This document shows positions 53,812-62,750 of a DNA stretch of 64,000 nt, piece by piece (positions within the stretch are counted from its first letter, which is position 1; each line of letters opens with the position of its first letter). The translations under genes and the position numbers were made by a program. Source of the DNA: Pseudaminobacter sp040049255 (GTDB lineage: Bacteria > Pseudomonadota > Alphaproteobacteria > Rhizobiales > Rhizobiaceae); NCBI RefSeq assembly GCF_040049255.1, contig NZ_JBDZDR010000002.1:186001-250000 (forward strand), read 5' to 3'. The notes under the pieces are model-generated. The model was not told the DNA's origin. It ran no database searches and saw only the letters and a list, made by a program, of their open reading frames with translations.

Positions 53812-54978
53812 ATGACCCTGCTTGAAAGTCTGCGACGCGAAGCCCGACTTGCACCGGAAAGCGGCATCTCCGCCGTTGCCGTCTATGGCCGCGGGCGCGA
53901 GGGCCTGATCCCGCTCTGGACGGGCGAGGGCGACATGCCCACTCCGGCCTTCATTTCCGATGCGGCCACGCAAGGCCTGCGCGACGGCGAAACCTTCTAC
54001 ACCTGGCAGCGCGGTATTCCGGAACTGCGCGAGGCGCTCGCCCGCTACCATCAGCGACATTTCGGGCGCCAGTTCGCGGCCGAGGAGTTTCTGGTGACTG
54101 GCGGCGGCATGCAGGCGATCCAACTGGCACTCCAGGCTACTGCCGGAGCCGGCGACGAGGTCATTTATCTCACCCCCGCCTGGCCGAATTTTCCCGGTGC
54201 TGCGGGCGTTGCCGGCGCCCGGCCGGTCGCGGTACGGCTGGACCTTTCCGAAAATGGCTGGTCCTGCGACGTTGGCAAGATCGAGGCCGCGATCACGCCG
54301 CGCACCAGGGCGATCTTCCTCAACAGCCCGTCCAATCCCACCGGCTGGACGGCGAGCATGGAGGAGTTGAAGGCCGTGCTCGATCTGGCCCGCCGGCATG
54401 GCCTCTGGATCATCGCCGACGAAATCTATGCGCTGTTCTACTACGGCGGCGTGCGTGCGCCCTCCTTCATGGACTTCATGGAAGACGAGGACCGCATCGT
54501 CTTCGTCAACACCTTCTCCAAGAACTGGGCCATGACCGGCTGGCGCATGGGCTGGCTGCGCGTGCATCCGTCGCTGCAGCAGACCTTCGAGAACCTGATC
54601 CAGTATTCAACCTCGGGGGTGGCCCAGTTCATGCAGCGCGGTGGTATCGCCGCGCTGGAGCACGGCGACGGGTTCCTCGCCTCGCAGATCGAGCGGGCGC
54701 GGCAAGCGCGCGATCTCGTCTGCGGCATCCTTGGGGAAACCGGGCGCGCGCGAGTGATCGCCCCGCAAGGCGCGTTCTATCTGTTCTTTACCATCGACGG
54801 CATCGAGGATTCGCGCAGCGCGGCCTTCGACATCATCGACCACGCCAATGTCGGGCTCGCGCCCGGCACAGCGTTCGGGGAGGGGAGAGAGGCGTTCTTC
54901 AGGCTCTGCTTCCACCGCCGCCTCGACCAGCTCGAGGAGGCGGCGACGCGGCTCGCGGATTGGATCCGCAAGCGCTGA
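53812..54978 (+). CDS. Class I/II PLP-dependent aminotransferase (aspartate aminotransferase fold)
   Basis: 388 residues. Fold type I: WTGEGDMPTP, TGGGMQAIQLALQA, SPSNPTGW, ADEIYALFYYGG and the PLP lysine in NTFSKNWAMTGWRMGW with the carboxylate-binding Arg. Family members act on aspartate, aromatic or other amino acids; the specific substrate is not evident. Stands alone between mscL and the convergent hemA gene. Confidence 0.9.
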   Translation: MTLLESLRREARLAPESGISAVAVYGRGREGLIPLWTGEGDMPTPAFISDAATQGLRDGETFYTWQRGIPELREALARYHQRHFGRQFAAEEFLVTGGGMQAIQLALQATAGAGDEVIYLTPAWPNFPGAAGVAGARPVAVRLDLSENGWSCDVGKIEAAITPRTRAIFLNSPSNPTGWTASMEELKAVLDLARRHGLWIIADEIYALFYYGGVRAPSFMDFMEDEDRIVFVNTFSKNWAMTGWRMGWLRVHPSLQQTFENLIQYSTSGVAQFMQRGGIAALEHGDGFLASQIERARQARDLVCGILGETGRARVIAPQGAFYLFFTIDGIEDSRSAAFDIIDHANVGLAPGTAFGEGREAFFRLCFHRRLDQLEEAATRLADWIRKR

Positions 54979-55000
54979 GGCAAGCGAGGAGGGGGGCGGC

Positions 55001-56278
55001 TCAGCCGCCCGACTTGGGCACCAGCAGCGGGATGATCCGCTCGGTCTTGGCCACCGAAGGCTGGTCCGAGCCGCGGTAGGGAATGCCGAGCGCATCCCAG
55101 GTCTCGGTCAGCGCGTCCTTCAGCGTATCGATCAGCGCGTCGGTGTGGAGGGGCGTGGGCGTGATGCGCAGCCGCTCGGTGCCGCGCGGCACGGTCGGGT
55201 AGTTGATCGGCTGGATGTAGATGCCGTGCACGCCGAGCAGCCGGTCGGACGCCATCTTGCACAGCTCCGGGTCGCCGACCAGGATTGGCACGATGTGGGT
55301 TTCAGACGGCATTACCGGCAGGCCGGCCTCGGCAAGCACCCGCTTGGTCTGGGCTGCCTGCTGCTGCTGCGCGTCGCGCTCCGCCTGCGATGTCTTGAGG
55401 TGGCGGATCGAAGTTGCGGATGCGGCGGCGATGGCCGGCGGCAGCGCGGTGGTGAAGATGAAGCCCGGCGCATAGGAGCGCACGGCGTCGATCACGGCGC
55501 TGGGGCCGGTGATGTAGCCGCCCAGCGTGCCGAAGGCCTTGGCCAGCGTGCCCTCGATGATGTCTATGCGGTGCGCCAGCCCTTCACGCTCGGTGATGCC
55601 GCCGCCGCGTGCGCCGTACATGCCAACGGCATGGACCTCATCGATATAGGTCATGGCGTTGTACTTCTCGGCGAGGTCAGCGATACCGGCGATGGGTGCG
55701 ATGTCGCCATCCATCGAATAGACCGACTCGAACACGATCAGCTTGGCGCGCTCGCGGCCCGCCGCCTGCAACAGGCTCTCCAGATGCGCCACGTCGTTGT
55801 GGCGGAATATCTTCTTCTCCGCGCCCGAGCGGCGCACGCCCTCGATCATGGAGGCGTGGTTCAGTTCGTCCGAGAGAATGAGGCAGTTGGGCAGCAGCCG
55901 GCCGATGGTCGAGATCGACGCTTCGTTGGAAACGAAACCGGAGGTGAACACCAGCGCCGATTCCTTCTGGTGCAGGTCTGCAAGCTCGAGCTCGAGCTCG
56001 ACCAGCGGATGGTTGGTGCCGGAGATGTTGCGCGTGCCGCCGGCGCCGGAGCCCATCTGCCCGGCTGTCTGCTGGAAGGCGCCGATCACGCTGGGGTGCT
56101 GGCCCATGCCGAGATAGTCGTTGGAGCACCACACAGTGATTTCCTGGGTCTGCCCGTTGGCGCGCCAGATCGCGCGCGGAAACGACCCCGCGATCCTCTC
56201 CAGGTTGGCGAACACGCGATAGCGCCGCTCGGCGTGAAGCTGGTCGATCGCCTCTTCGAAAAATCGCTGATAGTTCAT
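55001..56278 (-). CDS. hemA: 5-aminolevulinate synthase
   Basis: 425 residues from the ATG at 56278 (MNYQRFFEEAIDQLHAERRY) with GGGAAG upstream; the same frame is open to 57532, but that part is the reverse of galE. ALAS signatures: CSNDYLGMGQHP, GSGAGGTRNISGTNH, DEVHAVGMYG and the PLP lysine in GTLAKAFGTLGGY. Condenses glycine and succinyl-CoA, the first step of heme synthesis in alphaproteobacteria. A FixK/FNR box lies 121 bp upstream. Confidence 0.96.
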   Translation of the reverse strand: MNYQRFFEEAIDQLHAERRYRVFANLERIAGSFPRAIWRANGQTQEITVWCSNDYLGMGQHPSVIGAFQQTAGQMGSGAGGTRNISGTNHPLVELELELADLHQKESALVFTSGFVSNEASISTIGRLLPNCLILSDELNHASMIEGVRRSGAEKKIFRHNDVAHLESLLQAAGRERAKLIVFESVYSMDGDIAPIAGIADLAEKYNAMTYIDEVHAVGMYGARGGGITEREGLAHRIDIIEGTLAKAFGTLGGYITGPSAVIDAVRSYAPGFIFTTALPPAIAAASATSIRHLKTSQAERDAQQQQAAQTKRVLAEAGLPVMPSETHIVPILVGDPELCKMASDRLLGVHGIYIQPINYPTVPRGTERLRITPTPLHTDALIDTLKDALTETWDALGIPYRGSDQPSVAKTERIIPLLVPKSGG

Positions 56279-56398
56279 AATGGCTTCCCGGGATTTTCGT
56301 CGGATCATAATCGCGACGCGTTTTTCAGTCCATTCCACGAAGACGGTCAAAATGCCACGCCGTCTTTGGTCGATATAGGGGCGCAAGCCGCTGCTTCC

Positions 56399-56412
56399 TT
56401 GATTCAGATCAA
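56399..56412. promoter_or_regulatory. FNR/FixK-type box upstream of hemA
   Basis: TTGAT-TCAG-ATCAA, a perfect match to TTGATNNNNATCAA. It is in the hemA-galE intergenic region, 121 bp from the hemA start and 101 bp from galE. FnrL or FixK control of hemA is known in other alphaproteobacteria. Confidence 0.85.
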
Positions 56413-56512
56413 GGGAGGCTCTTCCCCGCCTCGGACGCATCTGGACGATGGCGTTTAGACGTGATTTCCAATATGCCGTGGTCGGACTTGGTCGACGATG
56501 AGGGACTGGACG

Positions 56513-57511
56513 ATGACCGTATTGGTGACTGGCGGCGCCGGCTATATCGGCAGCCACATGGTGTGGGAACTGCTGGACGCTGGCGAGAAGGTGGTCGTCG
56601 TCGACCGCCTTTCGACGGGGTTTGACTGGGCGGTGGCGCCGGAAGCTACGCTGATTGTCGGGGACATCGGTGATGCCGACCTCGTCCGCGGGGTGATCCG
56701 CGATCATGGCGTGGATGCCATCATCCATTTTGCCGGTTCGATCGTGGTGCCGGAATCGGTCGCCGACCCGCTGGCCTATTACGAGAACAACACTTCCAAG
56801 ACCCGCACCCTGGTGGAAACCGCGGTGAGAGAAGGGGTGAAGCACTTCATCTTCTCCTCCACGGCGGCTGTCTATGGCGCTGCGGGGCTGGAACCCGTGC
56901 GCGAGGATGCGCGGCTGGCGCCCGAATCGCCCTATGGCCTGTCCAAGCTGATGAGCGAATGGATGCTGCGCGATGCGGCCGCGGCCCACGACCTGCGCTA
57001 CACCGCGCTGCGCTACTTCAATGTCGCAGGTGCCGACCCCCGCGGCCGAACCGGCCAGTCCACGCCCGGCGCCACCCATCTGATCAAGGTTGCGTGCCAG
57101 ACCGCGCAGGGCAAGCGCGCTTCCATGCAGGTTTTCGGTACCGACTACGCGACGCCGGACGGCACCTGCGTGCGCGACTACATCCATGTCAGCGACCTGG
57201 CGCATGCGCATTACCTTGCCTTGCAGCGGCTTCGCGCCGGAGAGGGCAACCTGGTCGCCAATTGCGGCTACGGCCATGGCTATTCGGTACTGGAGGTGAT
57301 CGAGGCTGTGCGCCGGGTTCATGGCGCCGCGTTCGAAGTCACGATGGGCGGCCGGCGGCCGGGCGATGCCGATGCCGTCGTCGCCAATTCCGACCTGGCC
57401 CGCCGCGAACTCGGCTGGCGGCCGAAGCATGACGATCTCGACGCAATCGTGGCGGATGCCCTTGGCTGGGAAAGGATCCTTGCCGGCAAGAACTCGTCCA
57501 ACGCCGGCTAG
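56513..57511 (+). CDS. galE: UDP-glucose 4-epimerase
   Basis: 332 residues from the ATG at 56513; the ATG at 56498 is weaker. VTGGAGYIGSHMVWEL NAD motif, HFAGSIVVPESV, SSTAAVYG, the catalytic YGLSK, and RYFNVAGADP plus RDYIHVSDLA, which are typical of GalE. Interconverts UDP-glucose and UDP-galactose for surface polysaccharides. Divergent from hemA. Confidence 0.94.
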   Translation: MTVLVTGGAGYIGSHMVWELLDAGEKVVVVDRLSTGFDWAVAPEATLIVGDIGDADLVRGVIRDHGVDAIIHFAGSIVVPESVADPLAYYENNTSKTRTLVETAVREGVKHFIFSSTAAVYGAAGLEPVREDARLAPESPYGLSKLMSEWMLRDAAAAHDLRYTALRYFNVAGADPRGRTGQSTPGATHLIKVACQTAQGKRASMQVFGTDYATPDGTCVRDYIHVSDLAHAHYLALQRLRAGEGNLVANCGYGHGYSVLEVIEAVRRVHGAAFEVTMGGRRPGDADAVVANSDLARRELGWRPKHDDLDAIVADALGWERILAGKNSSNAG

Positions 57512-57759
57512 GACTGCCGAGAAAACCCACACTCTCCTGTTCTTCCTCCACTTGCCCGCGCGAGCCTTCCGCTTCCGCGGGCGGCTGGCCGCGCCAATAA
57601 AAGGCTCTTTGCGGCGGCCGGAAAGTCGCTAAGGTGGCCCAATAAATAGCGTGCCGGCGGCTATTACAGCCGCGCCGAAACACGCCACCTTGAAGACAAC
57701 GGCAGCCTGCACGGGGAACACGCAGCGACTGCCGGCACAGGAAAAGGAAGGAGACCGCA

Positions 57760-59217
57760 ATGTCGAAAGTGATCAAGGGCGGCACGATTGTCGCCGCCGA
57801 CAGGACCTATGAGGCCGACATCCTGATCGAGGGCGAGCGCATCTCGGCAATCGGAAAGGGGCTTTCCGGCGATACCGTGATCGACGCCGAGGGCGCGTAT
57901 ATCATGCCGGGCGGCATCGATCCGCACACCCATCTGGAAATGCCGTTCATGGGCACCACTGCCGCCGAAACCTGGGAAAGCGGCACCTTTGCGGCGCTTT
58001 CGGGCGGCACCACCATGGTGGTGGACTTCGTCATTCCCGGTGCGGACGGCATGCTGGCGGCGCTGGAGGAGTGGGAGGCGCGCGCCACGCGCCAGGCATC
58101 GTCGGACTATTCCTACCACATGTGCGTCACCGGCTGGTCGGAGCAGGTCTTCTCCGACATGGCCAAGGTGGTGGACCGCGGCATCAACACCTTCAAGCAC
58201 TTCATGGCCTACAAGGGCGCGCTGATGGTGAACGACGACGAGATGTTCGCTTCCTTCCAGCGCTGCGCAGCCCTTGGCGCGCTGCCGCTGGTGCATGCCG
58301 AGAACGGCGACATCGTCGCCGCCCTGCAGCAGAAATACATAGATTCCGGCGTGCCGGGGCCGGAGGCGCACGCCTATTCACGCCCGCCCGAGGTCGAGGG
58401 CGAGGCCACCAACCGCGCCATCATGATCGCCGACGCCGCCGGCGTGCCGGTCTATATCGTGCACGTTTCGTGCGAGCAGAGCCACGAGGCGATCCGGCGC
58501 GCGCGCCAGAAGGGCATGCGCGTCTTTGGCGAGCCGCTGATCCAGCACCTGACTCTGGACGAGAGCGAATACCAGAACCGCGACTGGATGCATGCCGCCC
58601 GCCGGGTGATGTCGCCGCCGTTCCGCAACAAGCTCCATCAGGACAGTCTGTGGGCCGGTCTTGCCGCCGGCTCGTTGCAGGTTGTGGCCACCGACCACGC
58701 CGCCTTCACCAGCGAGCAGAAGACGCTCGGCCTCGACGACTTCCGCAAGATCCCGAACGGCACAGGCGGGCTCGAGGACCGCATGCCCGTGCTGTGGACG
58801 CGGGGCGTGGAGACAGGCCGGCTGACGATGAACGAGTTCGTGGCTGCCACTTCCACTAACATCGCCCAGATCCTCAACATCTATCCGCAGAAGGGTGCGA
58901 TCCTGCCCGGCTCCGACGCCGACCTGGTGGTCTGGGACCCGAAGCTGTCCAAGACGATCTCGGCCGCCAACCAGAAGTCGATCATCGACTACAACGTGTT
59001 CGAGGGCGTCAAGGTCAAAGGCCTGCCGCGCTACACGCTGTCGCGCGGCGACGTGGTGTGGACGCACGGGCAGAACGACCAGCCGCAGCCCGGCCGCGGC
59101 AAGTTCGTCAAGCGCCGGCCCTTTGCTGCGGTCAACCAGGCGCTTTCGAAATGGAAGGAGATCACGGCACCGCGCGCGGTGACCCGCTCGGCCGAGCACA
59201 TGCCGATCGGCGTCTGA
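57760..59217 (+). CDS. hydA: Dihydropyrimidinase (D-hydantoinase)
   Basis: 485 residues. Amidohydrolase metal site: GGIDPHTHLEMPF (HxH), carboxylated Lys in HFMAYKGALM, PLVHAENGD, VYIVHVSC and VATDHAAF with the metal Asp. Length and order fit dihydropyrimidinase. It opens dihydrouracil or hydantoin rings in pyrimidine breakdown. The usual partners (dihydropyrimidine dehydrogenase and beta-ureidopropionase) are not adjacent. Confidence 0.93.
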   Translation: MSKVIKGGTIVAADRTYEADILIEGERISAIGKGLSGDTVIDAEGAYIMPGGIDPHTHLEMPFMGTTAAETWESGTFAALSGGTTMVVDFVIPGADGMLAALEEWEARATRQASSDYSYHMCVTGWSEQVFSDMAKVVDRGINTFKHFMAYKGALMVNDDEMFASFQRCAALGALPLVHAENGDIVAALQQKYIDSGVPGPEAHAYSRPPEVEGEATNRAIMIADAAGVPVYIVHVSCEQSHEAIRRARQKGMRVFGEPLIQHLTLDESEYQNRDWMHAARRVMSPPFRNKLHQDSLWAGLAAGSLQVVATDHAAFTSEQKTLGLDDFRKIPNGTGGLEDRMPVLWTRGVETGRLTMNEFVAATSTNIAQILNIYPQKGAILPGSDADLVVWDPKLSKTISAANQKSIIDYNVFEGVKVKGLPRYTLSRGDVVWTHGQNDQPQPGRGKFVKRRPFAAVNQALSKWKEITAPRAVTRSAEHMPIGV

Positions 59218-59239
59218 GCGCCCGCAACGCCGTGAACCA

Positions 59240-59264
59240 CGCCCGGCAATCGGCTTGCCGGGCG
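59240..59264 (+). other. Hairpin after the dihydropyrimidinase gene
   Basis: CGCCCGGCAA/TTGCCGGGCG, a perfect 10-bp stem with a 5-base loop, 23 bp past the stop. No T-run follows, so it is at best a weak terminator or a transcript-end stabiliser. Confidence 0.5.
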
Positions 59265-59454
59265 GAAGACCCCAACGGGCAAATCCGTGGATCGTTTGCG
59301 GCCGGCGGCCCAGGCGTCATATTGCCGGCCATTTTGCAGGCTCAAGGTGCCGCACGCTCCGGCATGGGCCTCGCCCTGAGAAGCCGACCGGCCGTTCGCC
59401 GGCCTGCGGCAAACCGGAACGCATTGCCACCCACCCGTCGGGGGGATCTTGCAA

Positions 59455-60855
59455 GTGAAGCGTTTTCTGGGGTTCGTGCTCATCTCGCTTTGCCTTCTCT
59501 TGATCGAGGGCTCGGTTCCCAATGCGCACTTCGGCGAGGGCCTTCTGGCCGAGCCCCGCATCCTTCTCCCTAAAAAGACGCCGGGCAGCACCGTCTTCGT
59601 CTTCTCCGATGCAGGCGGTTGGTCGGCCGCGGATGACGATTTCGCGCAGCGCCTCACCAAGTCCGGCGCGATCGTCGTGGGCGTCGACCTGCCGCAATAT
59701 CTCCGTGCGATAGACGACATGCGGGACGACTGCGCTTATCTCGTCTCGGACATAGAGAGCCTCAGCCACCGCATCCAGCGCGCCGTCAACGCGCCCAGCT
59801 ACAGCCCGCCCATCCTTGCTGGGACCGGGCAGGGCGGCGGGCTGGTCATGGCAATCGCAGCGCAGACGCCCGCCGACACGGTGGGCCACACGGTCGCGGT
59901 CGACCCATCCGCCAGCGTGCCGCTAACCAAGACGCTGTGCAGCGGCGCACCACGCAGTGCCACGCCGCAGGGCATCGTCTACGGCCTCGCCGAAGGCGAC
60001 CTGCCCAATCCGATCGATGTCAGCTTCACCGCCGAGGCTTTTGCCGAGGGGCGCAGGCACATCGAAGACCTGCGCGGACAGGGCTTCGGCATCACCGTCC
60101 GCGACGCCCCGGTGTCGCCGCATGCGGCGCTGGAGGCGGCGGTCACCTCACTCGTCGGCTCTCTGCCCACCGCTGCCGGCAAAATGCCGATCGTCACCCT
60201 GCCTGCAAAGCCGGCCCATGACACCATGGCCATCGTCTTCTCCGGCGACGGCGGCTGGCGCGACCTCGACAAGGCCATCGCCGGCATCCTGCAGCAAAGG
60301 GGCGTGCCGACCGTCGGGGTGGATTCGCTGCGCTATTTCTGGACCGCGCGCACGCCCCAGGAGATGGCGCAGGACCTGCACGAACTCATTTCCGGCTTTC
60401 GCCAGCGGTGGAAGGTCCGGCACGTTCTGCTGATTGGCTATTCCTTCGGCGCCGACATATTGCCTGCGGCGTTCAATGCGCTGGACGCGGCCGACCGGGA
60501 GCGGGTCAGCCAGCTTTCCCTGCTGGGCTTCTCGCACAGCGCCTCCTTTGAAATTTCGGTGGCGGGCTGGCTGGGCACATCCGGACCGGATGCCGTGCCC
60601 ACGATGCCGGAACTGGAGAGGATCGACCCCGCGCTCGTCCAATGCATTTATGGCGAGGAAGAAGACGACACGGCCTGTCCCGATCTCGCCGGCCGGAAAG
60701 TCGAGGTCGTCAAGACCTCGGGCGGCCACCATTTCAACGGCGACTATGCCGCCCTGGCCGACAAGATCATCTCCGGCCTGACCCGCCGGCTGGACAAGAA
60801 GGTACCGGCCGCGCCCGCCCTGCTTCCCGTCTCGGAGACGGCGGCTGGGAATTAA
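59455..60855 (+). CDS. acvB: AcvB/VirJ family protein, likely lysyl-phosphatidylglycerol hydrolase
   Basis: 466 residues from the GTG at 59455, eight bases after GGGGGGA; a TTG at 59449 is too close to it. Signal or anchor segment (FLGFVLISLCLLLIEG), an N-terminal half related to the C-terminal one, and the VirJ domain with FSGDGGWRDLDKAI and the lipase-type nucleophile GYSFGAD. Agrobacterium AcvB is a periplasmic hydrolase of lysyl-phosphatidylglycerol and works with LpiA. Here lpiA/mprF starts 1.9 kb downstream, after a protease gene. Confidence 0.9.
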   Translation: MKRFLGFVLISLCLLLIEGSVPNAHFGEGLLAEPRILLPKKTPGSTVFVFSDAGGWSAADDDFAQRLTKSGAIVVGVDLPQYLRAIDDMRDDCAYLVSDIESLSHRIQRAVNAPSYSPPILAGTGQGGGLVMAIAAQTPADTVGHTVAVDPSASVPLTKTLCSGAPRSATPQGIVYGLAEGDLPNPIDVSFTAEAFAEGRRHIEDLRGQGFGITVRDAPVSPHAALEAAVTSLVGSLPTAAGKMPIVTLPAKPAHDTMAIVFSGDGGWRDLDKAIAGILQQRGVPTVGVDSLRYFWTARTPQEMAQDLHELISGFRQRWKVRHVLLIGYSFGADILPAAFNALDAADRERVSQLSLLGFSHSASFEISVAGWLGTSGPDAVPTMPELERIDPALVQCIYGEEEDDTACPDLAGRKVEVVKTSGGHHFNGDYAALADKIISGLTRRLDKKVPAAPALLPVSETAAGN

Positions 60856-61035
60856 ATCTTCGTAATGTGCTGGAAAACCCTAATTCGAGGCCGTTCGACG
60901 CCCTAACTAGCATTGCATGGGAAAGATCCGTGGCGGATGCGCAGACCGAATGCGGGTCCGGGCGGCGTCTAGCAGACGGTTCCATCGACGGAACACGCCA
61001 CGGTGCTTGGATCAACCTTCGCAAGGACCATGCAA

Positions 61036-62556
61036 ATGTCCTCCATTCTCCGCAGACACCGCGTCGCTGCCTTGCTCAGCGCCGCGCTGATCGCCACTCC
61101 GCTGCTCTGGCCGATGTTCCGGGCCGATGCTCACGCCCCGCTCCCCGTCAGTCCGGTTGCTGCGCTTGCAGTGCAGGGCGGTTCCTTCGCGCCGATTGTC
61201 AGCGCCGCCAAGCCGGCGGTGGTGACCATCATGACCAAGATGAAAGTGCAGTCGTCCGATGAGGGCAACATGCCGCCGCTCGGCCAGGGGTCGCCCTTTG
61301 ATGAGTATTTTCGTCAGTTCTTCGGGGAGCAGGGTATGCCGCGGATGCCGCAGCGCGGGCCCAAAAGCGAGCGGGCTGAGGCTATCGGCTCCGGCTTCAT
61401 CATCGACTCGAGCGGCATTGCCGTCACCAACAACCACGTCATCGACGGCGCTTCCGAGATCAAGGTGATACTGGACGACGGCACCGAGACTACCGCCAAG
61501 CTGCTCGGCCGCGATGCCAAGAGCGACCTGGCGGTCATCAAGATCAAATCAGACAAGCCGCTGCCCACGTTGAAATGGGGCGATTCCGACAAGATCATGC
61601 CCGGCGATCAGGTGCTGGCGATAGGCAATCCTTTCGGCATCGGCACGACAGTCACGGCCGGTATCGTCTCGGCACGCGGCCGCGATCTGCACAGCGGGCC
61701 CTATGACGACTTCATCCAGGTCGATGCCGCCATCAACCACGGCAACTCCGGCGGTCCGCTGCTGGGCATCGACGGAACCGTCGTAGGCATCAACTCGGCC
61801 ATCTATTCGCCCAACGGCGGCAATGTCGGCGTCGGCTTCGCAATTCCCTCCGACCAGGCCGCGCCGGTGGTGGCCAAGCTCATCAAGAGCGGTTCGATCG
61901 AGCATGGCTTTATCGGCGTGCAGATCCAGCCGGTGACCCCGGACGTCGCGAACGCGATCGGTCTGGCCAAGGCGGCGGGCGCGATCGTTGCCCATGTGGG
62001 CGAAGGTTCGCCGGCGGCGGAGGCCGGGCTCAAGACCGGCGACATCATTACCGGCTTTGCCGGCCACGAGATCAAGAACCCGCGCGAACTGTCGCGGATG
62101 GTCGCCGATGTAACGCCGGGCACCAAGGAAGATCTCACCGTGTGGCGCAACGGCAAGAGCGAGAACCTGCCCATCACCGTGGGCAACAACGACACCGACC
62201 AGAAGCCCGTCCTGGCGGAAGAGACACCCAACCAGTCGTTCGACGGCGGCTTCAACGTGCCCAGCCTCGGGCTCGGACTAGGCGACGTCACCTCCGATGT
62301 GCGCCAGGCGCTTAACCTGTCGGCAAACGAGAAGGGCGCGGTGGTTGCCAATGTCGATCCCAACAAGTCGGGCGCCGAACAGGGCATCCGCGAGGGCGAC
62401 GTGATCGTCTCGGTCAATCAGGTGCCGGTCAAGAACGCCAAGGAGGCGAGCCGCGCAGTGGCCGACGCGGCCAAATCGGGCAAGAAGTCGGTGTTGCTGC
62501 TGATCCAGCGCGGCGAAGCCCAAACCTTCGTTGCGGTGCCCTTCGCCCACGCTTGA
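61036..62556 (+). CDS. degP: Do/HtrA-family periplasmic serine protease (DegP-like)
   Basis: 506 residues from the ATG at 61036, eight bases past AAGGA. Signal segment (about 8-33), trypsin-like domain with His134 (TNNHVIDG), Asp164 (SDLAVIKI) and Ser238 (HGNSGGP), a Q-linker-like LA loop (about 70-112), and two PDZ domains (about 280-370 and 415-500). Degrades or refolds misfolded envelope proteins. It lies between acvB and lpiA/mprF and ends in a strong terminator. Confidence 0.93.
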   Translation: MSSILRRHRVAALLSAALIATPLLWPMFRADAHAPLPVSPVAALAVQGGSFAPIVSAAKPAVVTIMTKMKVQSSDEGNMPPLGQGSPFDEYFRQFFGEQGMPRMPQRGPKSERAEAIGSGFIIDSSGIAVTNNHVIDGASEIKVILDDGTETTAKLLGRDAKSDLAVIKIKSDKPLPTLKWGDSDKIMPGDQVLAIGNPFGIGTTVTAGIVSARGRDLHSGPYDDFIQVDAAINHGNSGGPLLGIDGTVVGINSAIYSPNGGNVGVGFAIPSDQAAPVVAKLIKSGSIEHGFIGVQIQPVTPDVANAIGLAKAAGAIVAHVGEGSPAAEAGLKTGDIITGFAGHEIKNPRELSRMVADVTPGTKEDLTVWRNGKSENLPITVGNNDTDQKPVLAEETPNQSFDGGFNVPSLGLGLGDVTSDVRQALNLSANEKGAVVANVDPNKSGAEQGIREGDVIVSVNQVPVKNAKEASRAVADAAKSGKKSVLLLIQRGEAQTFVAVPFAHA

Positions 62557-62577
62557 TCACGGACCTGTCGCGTCAAT

Positions 62578-62610
62578 GTCGCCCGGAAGCACTTCCGGGC
62601 GACATTTTTT
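62578..62610 (+). terminator. Strong terminator after the Do-family protease
   Basis: Perfect 12-bp stem GTCGCCCGGAAG/CTTCCGGGCGAC with a CA loop, then ATTTTTT. It isolates the protease transcript from lpiA/mprF. Confidence 0.93.
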
Positions 62611-62750
62611 GCAACGCCTCGGGCGCATTGCCGCCAAAAAGCCGTGAGGAAATTGACTAACGCTCGCGTCTGCGGCGAAATCGGACCTAGACGGATCCGG
62701 GGCCGATACGAGACGTTGTCAATGTCTTCGCTTGGAGGCGAGGTTCGTTC

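Noticed and set aside
55001..57532. An 843-residue reading frame that would extend hemA far upstream
   Set aside because: Only the first 425 residues from the ATG at 56278 are ALAS; the extension is the reverse strand of galE and covers the FNR/FixK box.
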